From Cycas panzhihuaensis (Eukaryota; Cycadophyta), in the NCBI GenBank assembly GCA_023213395.1, contig CM041465.1, forward strand, positions 115,327,741-115,391,740: 64,000 nucleotides of DNA, written 5' to 3'. Below are positions 23,342 through 34,060 of the stretch, in pieces. The notes beneath the pieces are model-generated. The model was not told the origin of the DNA. It ran no database searches and saw only the letters and a list, made by a program, of their open reading frames with translations. The position numbers and the translations under genes are program-made. Positions within the stretch are counted from its first letter, which is position 1. Every line of letters starts with the position of its first letter.

Positions 23342-24872
23342 TCAATGTGATCCCTCTCCTGGAGACCACATCCCTTTGAGACTCCTCCTCAGTCTCTGCA
23401 AGCTTCCCACCTCACTCCCCTCATCCCGTAGCCTCCTCAGGGTCATCGCCATCATGTGGGTCTGTGTCCTACTCCATGCTAACCTTGATGTCATGTCCTC
23501 TACCAGTCGATCATATCGGGACTAGATATGATCCCGCTCTGTCTCCATGAGGTGGAGCCTCTCCTCCATCCCGTAGAGTCACTCCTCCATCACTGCTAGC
23601 TGGATATGGCTCCCCATATCCCCTTTAACTCCTTGAGCCTCCAGCACATATACTCAACTTTGTAGAGCATCCCTCTCTACTCGGGTGGTGTCCAGCTCTG
23701 CCTACTATCATTCTACATGAACCTTATACTCCTAGGACTCTACAACCCATATGTCTCTTGCCTGTATCAATGGGGTGAATGCTGCTGCATGCCCGCCTGC
23801 CGATCTAGGCTCATCACCCGCCTGGATGGGAGGCTGCCCCTCTGCGTAGACCCAAGGGAATACCTCTCAGACTACTGCCTTTACCAACCTCTGGATGTCT
23901 ACCATACCTACAATCTAACATGTCACGTATCAGTATATATCCATATATATATCAAACCAAAAATCAAACTATGTATGTATATCTAGCAATCAAACGATGA
24001 TAGGGGAAGGTCATGTCTCACCTGGTGCATCTGCCAACTCCTTTACTTAGGCGATTGCCTCTACCTCAGGCACTTTGCCACCTATAGGTACCTCCTCCTC
24101 CTTGGGTACCTCCCCTGCTACTGCCTCAACTGCTGGGGCGTCCCTCCTCTCTGCAACTGGTGTAGATGCCTCTTTAGACCTCTTGATGATCTACAGCCTG
24201 TGGGCTTGTGTCACTGGGTCCCTACTCTTCTCCATAGCTCCTGATGGGCCTACCTCTCCACCTATAGCCCCTGATGGATCTGCTCTTTTGCCTACAGTCC
24301 CTGATGGACCTGCCTCTCCTGCAGGTCATGATGGGCCGGCCCCATCACCTCCATTGCCATCCTTGTCATCTCTTGGGGGCACTCTTGCCTTGCCTACCTC
24401 GTCATCACTATCCCACCTCACTGCTCTATATGGATCTGCTATATAATCTGTCATGGTGAGGAGGTCTAGTGATGTGGCCTCCACTGAGTGATGGACATGT
24501 GCCTGGTCCTCAGTCCCTGTCAACCTTGTCTGCCACCTGTGTACCATCGAGGCCCACTCGGAGATAGGGTGTAGTCCCCCTATCGGTGCTACTGCTTCAA
24601 AGTGGTCGAAGAACCAGCACTGTAGTAATGTACTGTATGATAATCCACCTCTCCCCGCTACCTAAATAGCATCTAGTTGTATGACAAGGTTCACTGCTAT
24701 GAGGGTAGCCCAGTCCATCCTCTCCCCCACCTCGCACCAGCGTACTGCATCCATCCATCCTCCTGGTATATCTGTATAGTTCTGTTTCTAGGATATCTAG
24801 AACAGAATACATATTGTAATCAATTTCCTCACCCAAGGAACTCCCGACATAACCATGGTTTAGAGAGGAATC
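23342..24872 (-). pseudogene. Antisense PMD gene of element D, exon 2 and 3' part of exon 1
   Basis: Exon 2 (23907 to 23342) encodes the coiled-coil-like region and stops at 23342-23344; its 188 codons after the split codon are in frame with F and E. The intron (23908-24021, 114 bp) has donor GCACCAG|GTGAGACAT and acceptor AGATTGTAG|GTATGG. Exon 1 upstream of it carries VHRWQTRLTGTEDQAH and SLDLLTMTDYIADPYRAVRW, then acidic and Pro-rich sequence. E interrupts exon 1 at 24873. In-frame TAG and TGA codons make it a pseudogene. Confidence 0.78.
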
Positions 24873-27593
24873 TGGATGTGCGTCTATGGGATAATCACTA
24901 AGCTCGGTAGGAGTGATAATAGTCGATGATGGTGTTAAAGGTATGGGTGGAGGCCTACAAGCAAAGAAAGTATCATGCAGGGTACCCTGTGCACTAGAGC
25001 GTAAGTTCAGGACCTGCGAATGATACCCAATTACCTTGAAATGGCCCTCAATCTAGGAGAGAGAGAGAGAGAAAATAGAAAGAATAGACTGGATAAACCT
25101 GAGAGGAAGATCCTCCCACCCTTGGATGGTCAAAAGGGGAAGAGAGGAGTCCTCAAAGGTTTCCCTATGATGGAGGGAAACATACAGGGATAAGCTAGGC
25201 AATAGCCTACAATGTAGCCAGGTTCCTCTTGGTTATCTAACCGAGCAAATAAGGCCAAGAGGAGGAGAGAGAGAAAGGGAAGAAGATAAATTACCTAAAG
25301 TTTCCTTTATAATCCAAGAGGTAAACAAAAAAAATGAAAAGGGAATAGGTGTCATGCATGCAAGTAAACAATATCAAATAGAATGAACTGAAGGGATAGG
25401 CTAGGCTTTGTAGGAGAAGGAAAGGAAAGAGTAAGTTTCCTATAGGTCCTTTTCCTATGAAGATTGAGTATATGATATGCAATCATGCAAGTGTAAATGA
25501 AAGATACTGTTTACCCTTTTTTACTTTTATATGGCCTACTTAGCTAGCACATAGATCCTAAATAAAAGTAAAAAAAGGAAATGAGAGTTAAAGGAAGGAT
25601 GTACATACCCAGAAGATGTAGCGATCGATGGGAGGCCTTACCCACATGCAACGCACTTCCTTGCGTCAATCCACATACATGCAACCAAGTCTTGGCATGA
25701 ATGATGGGCGCTTCCTTACCTTCCTCTTTGTGAAAAGAAAGCAAAATGGAAGAAAGCAAAAGCAAAGAATAAAAACGGTGGATCTTACCTAGACCTAGAT
25801 GTTTTATACCTTTGCAAGAGCACCACACCAACCTGCACATGCATGGGCTTATCCCTTCCAAGAAGGGATTGTAAAAGACAAGCTATATATATGCAAGTAT
25901 ATATATGATATTTATGTTAGAGTGTTAGAAAAAATAATTGCTACAATGAGCTCTAAAATCCTCTCTCAGACAAGGATATACATCAAGTAAAATGGAGTGA
26001 AGGAAAGCCTTAGGATGGCTAACCCTCTGCTGGGTTCTACACATAACTCTCTAGTGCAACAAGATAATGGTAAAGGCAACTAAGTATAGCCAAGGGATGC
26101 AATAAAGGAAATGACAAAGCATTGGGTAATATGCAAGACATAAAGTTGCTATGGGTGGCAATTCGATGCACAAACCCTTGCCAATGCTATCAAGGGATAC
26201 CCAACAATACAAGGGACACTACGGGGGTCCAAACAAGAGGCGTGTGGGCCTGGAATCAGTGCAACAAGGGGCTACACATGCTGATATCCCAGCGCAGGCC
26301 TAATATTTACTCAATCCTAATTATCCCAAGAGGAGCATAGAGCAAGAGAAGAGAAGGTGGGAAGGGGATTCCCTTGGAGAGAAGGACTAAAAGGGGGGCT
26401 ACCCCACCTTGCTCTCTTCACCCAACATTATGACTCTTCTCTCACTACTCCCTTAAAGAAAACTAGCAGAGGGAAAGTAGAACCTAGGAGCAACAAGCCA
26501 AACTTACTTAAAAAATAAGCTTTGCTATGGTCAAACTTGAAGGAAACAAGTAAACAAGGCAAGAAATAGGTCTAATATGGAGATAACGTACCATAAATCT
26601 AGAGAAAAGAGGTTGGGAAGACTTATTAGGCTAATATAGGGCAAGTCTGGCCCTGCTACCAGTGGAGAAGAGGATCCTTGCAAGGGTTTGCAGGAGAAAT
26701 CCTAATAGATAGCTGAAGGAGACACTAGCTAGGCAAGTTAGAGAAGAACAACACCAAAATTACTTGATAAAACTTGGAGAGAGGCTTCCCATCGTGAAAG
26801 AAGGTAGTTATAGGTGGGTCCTGGCCTGGAGTTGCAGGAAACACAGACCTGCAAGTACACTTATAGCAGAAAGAGAAGCAGAGTAGGAGTTGCAGTAGAA
26901 ATGCTCATATAGAAGAGCCAAACAATGATCTTAGAAGACCTCAAAATGATGAGGGTTTTGATAATTATACCCATCCTAGCCCTAAGTGAGCGAATAGGGC
27001 TAAGGTGGACGTGAAGCCGCATGGCATTTAAAAAAAAAAAACTCACAACAGTCACACCGCAGTAAACTTTACAGTACCACTAAGTTTATAGCGGTGCGAG
27101 ACCAGAAAGCTAGAATGGCAAAGTTATGGGTTCTAGGAGCTTTGGGAGGTGATGTGGCAAGCCTGGGAGGGGTTGTCCCTCATGTCTAGGTGGCTAAGAT
27201 AGTCCAGAATACATGTGGACAGAGGTAAGAAGAGCATCAATGGGCAAAGGTCCCAAAAATGAGGTGCTAGGAGCTCAAAGTCAAGGCATGGGTCATACAA
27301 ACCAAAAGAAGCTTGCGACTATGTGGAGATAGCATAGAGGGTCATATAGTGCCATGGGGATGCCTACCTTGTAGAAAGGTAGGTCCCGATGGGTTGTCAT
27401 AGGCTCACAATATGATAGATAGTATGAACAGGCAACAAATGCAAAGTAATCATGCAAATGAAGCAAGTAGTCATACAATGAGGCAACACTTATGTCAACC
27501 TTTCCAAAGAAATAGCACAAGTGAATAGGTAGAAGTATACCTGAGCTTACCTGAGTCGACCTGTCTGTATCCATTCCTGGTAGCTGGGAAAGA
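24873..27593 (-). repeat. 3' LTR of element E (2721 bp)
   Basis: Plus orientation: starts TGGATGTGCGTCTATGGGA and ends GCTGGGAAAGA (consensus GGGAAACA, one change). Pair of 36617-39390. It contains a U3 inverted repeat near 27055-27095 (TAAACTT / AAGTTTA arms flanked by CACCGC / GCGGTG) and the donor-like motif at 25711-25724. No genes inside. Confidence 0.93.
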
Positions 27594-27673
27594 CTACCCC
27601 TTGGCAGCAGAGCCTCGCTGCTCGGAAGCATGGTGCGATGGCGAATGCTGACAACAAAATTGTTAGTAGCACA

Positions 27674-27676
<3 letters not shown>

Positions 27677-27733
<57 letters not shown>
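27677..27733. repeat. (TA)n microsatellite, about 57 bp
   Basis: Same relative position as the longer run at 19995-20103 in element C. Confidence 0.95.
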
Positions 27734-27736
<3 letters not shown>

Positions 27737-27785
27737 CATGATCATAATAGGAGTCAAGGGTGCTAGCAAGTATCGTGGCAGAACG

Positions 27786-27845
27786 CGTGGATATGAGGAT
27801 AGGGGTGGAGACACACGTGGATATGAGGATAGGGGTGGAGACACA
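27786..27845. repeat. Perfect 2 x 30-bp tandem duplication
   Basis: Two identical 30-bp units starting CGTGGATATGAGG at 27786 and 27816. F and G have only one unit (near 43575 and 57532), so the duplication arose in E or its source. Confidence 0.95.
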
Positions 27846-28050
27846 TATGGGTTGCCTATGTGCCACCCAGGAATTAACTGGAAGCTAAGAAGGATAAAGG
27901 GACTGCCCCCACCATAAAAATACAAAGAGATGCATGATGATGTCAAGTAAAAGAGATAAATGAGCAAACCTGGTAGTCACCATAGTTTAACCTCATTAGT
28001 GGCTAACTTTCAGAGGTGTGAACTTGGGTGATAGGGTGACCGGGCAAGTC

Positions 28051-28473
28051 TCAGGGGCAGTCAACAAGAAGAGGAAGACAACGCTCAAGGATGAGGTAAA
28101 CGAGACTATTCGCCTCAGTGTTGAGGGCCCAAGGAATATGTCGGATGTTGATAGACTAGAAATTAGCCAGTAGGGATCTGGAGATCGAAGCGAGGGCTCT
28201 TAAGTGAGGGCATCGCACCTAGTAAACATGGGTAAGATGGGACACCACCACATGGGAGTCACAAAGAAGAATAATAGGTTCGTGATGGAAATGAAGTGTA
28301 TTAGTGAGGGCTTCGATAACAGCCATGTACTCAACTTCGTTATTGGTGGCCTTGGGGAGGAAGATTCTGGAACATAGAAGATCATATTTGAAAGGGTTGC
28401 AAAGAATCCATGCAGCAGTAGAAGGTCTAGGATTACCGTAGCTTCCCCTGTTGGTAAAAATGAAGAGAGATAT
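28051..28473 (-). pseudogene. Second RNase H of element E
   Basis: Exactly 141 codons between the conserved start and stop positions, with no net indel, but the start reads ATA and a few in-frame stops occur. Motifs: IFTNRGSYGNP (catalytic Asp changed to Asn), NNEVEYMAVIEAL (Glu kept), LCDSHVVVSHL (Asp kept) and a changed C-terminal motif. All changes look like transitions. Head to head with the PMD gene, as in C, F and G. Confidence 0.78.
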
Positions 28474-28994
28474 AGGTGATGACAAAAAAAGTCTCAGTAG
28501 AGGAAATATGTAGTAATACAAGATTCATAGCAAAAAGAGGCTTGTATGGCAAGCAATAAATAACTGTAAAGGGTGGGAGGACCTAGTAATGAGGTTACCC
28601 AAGGACAAGAATAAACTATTTGACCATTGGTTGAGAGTGGGCAGCAAAAGGGATCCTGGGTGCCAAAGGTTGGTTTGGGAAGTAAAGAATGACTCTGAAT
28701 GGAGGAAGCATTCCCTTTGGAGACCCCAGGGATAGGGAAGAGCTGCAAAAATGGGTTCGTGGACTAAGAAAACAAGCCAAACGAAAGAGAACTGTGCATG
28801 CACAGGGGTGGCATGCAAATTAAGACAAAAAGGGCCTTACAAAAGATGCATTGGTAGGGTGCCATAAATGCATCCGTAAGAAGAAGCGAGACGAAGGCTA
28901 TGGGAGCACAATGGGAGATAGGGCCAAAAGGCAAAGGTGATCAGGGGGTAGGTGACAATCCAAAGGGCTGTCATGGGAGCGAAAATAGAGACTG

Positions 28995-29060
28995 TGCCCG
29001 TCGGGGTCTCCACCTATATAAGGAAAATCGATGAAAATAGGATTCATTTTCATGGGCTCT
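28995..29060 (+). promoter_or_regulatory. PMD promoter of element E
   Basis: GTGCCCGTCGGGG, then CCTATATAAGG (TATA at 29014-29022), then GATTCATTTTCATGG about 30 bp downstream. Order and spacing match F (44811-44870) and G (58711-58780). Confidence 0.65.
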
Positions 29061-29461
29061 CGAGTGAATCCAGAGCCATTCCCTTACGTAGCAGAGTGCC
29101 ACCCGACTTTAGAGGCACTCAGAAGGAGATCAGACTATCAGATCAAAGCCAAAGGATAACCACTAGGACTGCAGAGATGAGATGATGAGCACCAAGCTAG
29201 ATCCAGTGAGTGGGTCCTCAAAAAACCTAACCCATCTCGTGATTTAAAGTTTACTACTTTTTGTGATTTTTATGTAGACTTTTAGGCCCCATATGGGCAA
29301 AAAAGGACCTTTTGGAGTCCAAATTGGACCTAGAAAGAGGCAGGACTAGGGCATTAGGCAGCCCTAGTCCTAGTGGGCCTGGATGTGGCCCACCAAGGAT
29401 AATTTTTTTGGTTTTTGGGCAAGAAAACCCCCCTTTTTGGGGGGATTCTGTTCACACCGTG

Positions 29462-29489
29462 GCAAAGATCATGGTGCCATGATCTTTGC
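29462..29489 (+). other. Inverted repeat in the PMD leader of element E
   Basis: 28 bp made of perfect 13-bp arms (GCAAAGATCATGG and its complement) around a 2-bp TG centre. The second, GGTACC-centred palindrome of this leader has decayed in E (near 29519-29548). Confidence 0.85.
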
Positions 29490-29691
29490 TGCGGGGCCCC
29501 GATCGCCGCGGGACCCAAGCCAAACTCTACGTTATCACACAGTTTGGTGCGGTGCGAAGGTAGAACTGCAAAAAAAAGAAGATAGGGGCCCGAGGGGCCC
29601 CAAATCTCAATCAGGCAAGGTTGAGAGATAGTCTAAAGGATAAAGAGAGTGTGTAGGCTTGGTTCTGACTAGTTTGAATGGCATTTTATAG

Positions 29692-31548
29692 GTTGTGATT
29701 GCTGTAGAGAACCACGAGAACATAGGGATGGCTATGCTAAGATGATGACTAAGGAGGACAGGGAGGTCCTACGGAGATGCGACCTATTGAAGGTCACGAG
29801 GACGCCCTAGTATATGTCAGACCAGTGGTTGTCGATAGATATTATATCGTACTAGGATAGGAGGAGGCATGTCTTCCAGCTACCCCAGGTGGGAGATGTA
29901 TCAGTGACACCTGGAGATATTAGGAGGATGTTGGGAGTGCCAGTGACGGGGAGGCCAGTGGCACTAAGAGCGCTGCCCAGCAATGAGGTAACACACAGGG
30001 AGGCATCCACATTCTTTATGAGTTTGGATAGATGGGAGAGGCAAGGAATTCCTCTCCAGACCATGGTTATATCAAGGGTTCCTTGAGTGAGGAAGTTAAT
30101 CACACTGTGCGTTCTATTCTAGATATCCCAGAAACAGAACTATAGAGACATACTGGGAGGATGGATGGACATGGTATACTGATGTGAGGTAGGAGAGCAG
30201 ATGGACTAGGCCACCCTAATAGCAGTGAATCTCGTCACATAGTTGGATGCTATTAGGGTAGCAGGCAGAGGAGGACTCTCTTACAGTACATTACTACAGT
30301 ATTAGTTCTTCGACCATTTTGGAGTAGTGGAACTGACGGGGGGATCACACCCTATCGCAGAGTGGGCCCCGATGGTATATAGATGGCAGACCAGGTTGAG
30401 GGGGACTAAGTACCAAGCTCATGTCTGTCACTCAGTGGAGTCCACATCACTAGACCTCCTCACCATGACAGATTTCATAGCAGATCTGTACAGGGTGGTG
30501 AGGTGGGATAGTGATGACAAGGTAGGAGGAGTAGGAGTGTCCCCGGGAGATGATGAGGGCAGTGATGGAGGTGATGGGGCTGGCCCATCACGAGCTACAG
30601 GAGAGGTAGGTCAATTCAGGGCTACAGGTAGAGAGGCAGGCCCATTAGGAGCTATAGAGGAGAGTAGGGGTCTAGTGACACGGGCCTGGAGGCTACGGAT
30701 CATTAGGAGATCCGGAGAGGTGGTAGCTGCACCAGCCACAGAGAGGAGGGATGCTCCAGGAGCTAAGGCTATAGAAGATGAGGTGCCTGAAGAGGAGGTA
30801 CTGATAGCTGACGAAGTGCTAGAGGGAGAGGCAGTCACCCGAGTCGAGGAGCCGGCAACTACACCAGGTGAGACATGACCATTTCTTATTGTCATTTGAT
30901 TGCCAGACTTATACATAGTTTGATTTTGGTTTGATACCCATATAGATATGGACTGATACATGACATGTTGGATTTGCAAGTATAGTAGATATCCAGAGGC
31001 TAGTAGAGGTGGTAGTCTAAGAGATATTCCCTCATGCCTACGCGAAGGGACAGCCTCCCATCTAGGCTGGCGATGAGCTTAGATCGACAAGCGGTTACAT
31101 TGTAGTATTTGCCCCATTGATACAAGCGAGAGACATATGGATAGTAGAGTCCTAGGAGTACGAGGCACATGTGGGACAACAACAGGCTCAGACGGATGCC
31201 ATCTGATTTAAGAGGGATGCTTTACAGACACAAGTGAAGGCACTAGAGACTGAAGGAGGAGCCGGAGGGGATATAGAGAGCCATATCTGGCTAGTGGTGA
31301 TGGAGGAGCAACTCTGGGGGATGGAGGAGAGGCTTCACCTCGTAGATATGGAGCGAGATCATATCCAGGCCTGATACAATCGATTGATAGAGGATATGGC
31401 ATCGAGGTCAGCGTGGAGTAGGACATAGACTCATACACTGGCGATGACCCCAAGGAGGCCAGGGGACGAGGGGAGTGAGGCAGGGAGCTCGGAGAGACTC
31501 AGGAGGAGTCTCGGAGGGATGTGGTCCCCAGGAGAGGGATCAGATTGA
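29692..31548 (+). pseudogene. Antisense PMD gene of element E
   Basis: Exon 1 (29692-30867) follows acceptor GCATTTTATAG and carries VFQLPQVGDVSVTPGDIRR, ILGVPVTGRPV-like sequence (as MLGVPVTGRPV), IAEWAPMVYRWQTRLRGT and SLDLLTMTDFIADLYRVVRW, then acidic and Ala/Glu-rich sequence. The donor CACCAG|GTGAGACAT (30868) is kept, but the acceptor near 30979 reads GCAAG instead of GCAG|G, so splicing is probably shifted or lost. Exon 2 (30980-31548) is in the family frame to its stop. Start codon lost, several stops, and exon 1 carries a net frameshift. Confidence 0.8.
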
Positions 31549-32311
31549 CTAGGAGGTGATGCCCCAAGGGCGGGGCAGTAGTAGGATAGTACATATATAC
31601 ATTGTTTTGGACAGGGGAAAGCACGGGCCTCCAGGGGATCACCATATATAGCTACATGATTGTAACCCCCCTTCAAGGACACTAGCTTCCGATGGATGAT
31701 GTACCATACCATATGTATGATATGACACATGATTTTGATATATATAGATGGGGTTATTGACATCCCATTTTGACATATGATGACGTGTATCATAATGTGT
31801 GATGGATGATATGTATGCTTTTATTTGCATGTTTATGTATGTGTATGAGGGTGCACAGATGCACAAGGATATGTATGATTGTACTTTGAGCTGACTATTA
31901 TATGAGCTTTATGTTGTGACATTTGTTTGAGTTATATGCGTTTCCTTTCATACAGGACTATATACCTAACAGGAGCACATACAATCACCATGAGTAGAGG
32001 TGATAGACATATGTGGGGCTAGGAAACAAGGCAACACACATGTCTGCATGGGAGCATAGCGGGATATGCAAAGGAAATGCTAAATAGAATGGGAGTGATG
32101 ATACCCCTCAAAATGTTGTCCTAATTGGGGGATGGCTAAATAGGAGGATAAGGTTCCCAAGAGGAAGGGAATAAGGGTTCTGTAGGAGGAACCAAAAAGC
32201 AACGAGAGGGCCACCCAAAGCTGCCATTCCACCTGTGGCTAGGGGCAATGGGAACAAGCTTAAGATGTTAGTTTAGGCTTATTTCAGAGCGTGAACAAGG
32301 TGATGATGACA
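31549..32311. other. Tail-to-tail spacer between PMD and INT of element E
   Basis: 760 bp homologous to the spacers of C, D and F, with a short TA run near 31740. No gene supported. Confidence 0.6.
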
Positions 32312-32686
32312 TCATGAGTAGAATTTTTTGAGGAACTTCCCATTAACGACTTTCTCAAACTTAAGACCTTCTAAGATGGCAATCCTATATGTGCCATTAC
32401 CGAGGCTCTTGATGACGACAAAGGGGTCAACCCATTTGGGCCTAAATTTAGCCAAGCGGTCATGGAGATATTCTAATTTGAGGACATGGTCCCTAGGAAA
32501 CAAAGGATGGGAATGAAGATGCTTATCATAGGTCCTTTGTGAGTGAGATTTGGATGCCAGGTTAGCCTGATAGGTGGCTAAACATCTCTCATCCAAAGCT
32601 TTGAGGTCTAGGAGGCGAGCTTAACGGATTGACTCCTCATCGATGAGACCCTAAAGAGAGACTCGTAGAGAGGGAATCTCAACTAG
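32312..32686 (-). pseudogene. Integrase tail of element E
   Basis: Ends with EKVVNGKFLKKFYS and a stop at 32312. Keeps RDHVLKLEYLHDRLAKFRPK, and the GPF motif has become DPF. Towards the core, homology stops at about 32686, where the sequence jumps to the PR-RT linker. The catalytic core, RNase H and RT are absent. Confidence 0.85.
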
Positions 32687-34060
32687 GTTGGGCGCAGAGC
32701 CTGTTAAGTGCTCAAGTAAAGCCTCATCATCTTCGAAGTAATCCACCCCATGGATGACCTTACTTCGAATATATGAAGTACTAGAGGAATGGGAATAATA
32801 GGACTACGATGATCAACAATCTGTCCAACCTCCTCAGAAGACTCTAAGAGGGAGTCAGGAAGGGGCTCCTCGGAAGGAGCGAAAGGAAGTTCTTTGAAAC
32901 CATCATCTGCAGGGGGTGACAGAGAGGAAGAATCAATGAGCTATGGATCAATGTGTGCAATGACATATGACACAAAGGGGTAACTAGTCTCACCAATGAA
33001 AGGGGTTCTAGGTTGGGACTTAGAACAAGAAGGGTACATCCTACTAGTGCGAAGGAAAGAAACGGGATGAGGAAGTCCTTATCCTTGCCATGGGACTCGT
33101 CGTCGCTAAACAAAGCAAGGTACCCATAGCTCCCAACACCGATAGGAGCAAAGCGAGTAAGACTAGAGGAAGAAGATACGAGATCTTCTTCGAGATGGGA
33201 CGAATCAGGTATGCCGATGGAGCAAGCTGAGGCATGAGTAAAATGGTCTTTATCTCCCTCATACGGCCGTGGCTCACTTGGTTAATAGGATAGATTTGTT
33301 TAACAGGCGGGCATTCGTAGGAAATAACCCTCATCCATCCATTATGGATGAACTTAAGTTGCCCTTAGCAGGTCAAACACATGGCTCCCATCTAATCGCG
33401 CCATGGCTGACCCAAGAGAAGATTGTAGTCGATGTCAACGTTAAGGACTATAATGTCAGTGAGGACAATCTTGCCCTCTAGAGTAAGCAGGATTGAAACA
33501 AATCCTAATGGAGTCTTTTCACTACTGTCATAGCCTTAGCATCATCATGGAACAGGTTCCAAGGCAGAAATGCCAAGCTCTTACATAACACACAAGGGTA
33601 TGATATTAATAGAAGAACTGTTATCGATAACAGTCCTTCATAGGGTACAGTCGGGTGTGTCAATGGTGATGGTGAATGGGAAGTTCCATTAGCATTCCAT
33701 TTCACATGCAGGAGGAAGGTCTTTAGGGTTAAAGGAAATGACAAGCTCATGGCTTTAGGTAACACCTAAAGCGTGAATGGGTGCATCACTCACCCCTAAA
33801 GCTTCCAAAAGGAGAGTCTGTTGTTTGGGACAACTGGAGAGTCCGTTGTTTAGGATAACTCCTCAAAACATCCATCAAGGACATTCCTGCAGTGATAGTA
33901 TAGAATTCATCAACAATAGAGAAAGGCTTCCCCTTTGCAGTAGGTTGGATAAGTGCCCTTCAAAAATCGTAATGACTAGGACGTACGGGAATAGTCTTAG
34001 GAAGTAATGGCACTTCCAGAAGAGGATCAGAGTGTGGAGCAGAAGAAGAGGTGCTAGATG
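32687..34060 (-). pseudogene. Protease and PR-RT linker of element E
   Basis: From the deletion junction rightward: acidic/Ser-rich linker (MFSDDESHGKDKDFLIP near 33100), then the retropepsin active site near 33615-33645, where the aligned frame reads IDNSSSIN, so the catalytic Asp remains but the following Gly is changed. A 25-bp tandem duplication (33811-33835 and 33836-33860, three mismatches) shifts the frame. Several stops. Not functional. Confidence 0.75.
33811..33860. repeat. 25-bp tandem duplication in element E protease region
   Basis: GGAGAGTCTGTTGTTTGGGA-type unit repeated once with three transitions. B, F and G have one unit. The length is not a multiple of three. Confidence 0.9.

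Larger units (their letters stand above)
22743..24872 (+). mobile_element. Element D, first part (host of C and E)
   Basis: Plus-strand copy that begins, because of insertion of C, about 250 bp behind the integrase stop (compare C near 15648). It contains the spacer and most of the antisense PMD gene up to the E insertion at 24872/24873. D resumes at 39391; joining the two sides after dropping one GAATC copy restores continuous homology to C near 17723. D is the oldest layer visible here. Confidence 0.85.
27594..28050 (-). other. Polypurine tract and spacer before the 3' LTR of element E
   Basis: Next to the LTR the minus strand reads CTGCCAAGGGGTAG, the polypurine tract. The spacer holds a (TA)n run (27677-27733) and a tandem duplication (27786-27845). 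No gene supported. Confidence 0.65.

Noticed and set aside
24873-27593. This LTR and 36617-39390 as two independent solo LTRs
   Set aside because: Identical GAATC flanks at the outer ends and correctly oriented internal sequence between them show one element.
32010-32200. A host gene in the spacers between integrase and PMD
   Set aside because: No long frame conserved beyond the family's spacer and no host-type gene similarity recognised.
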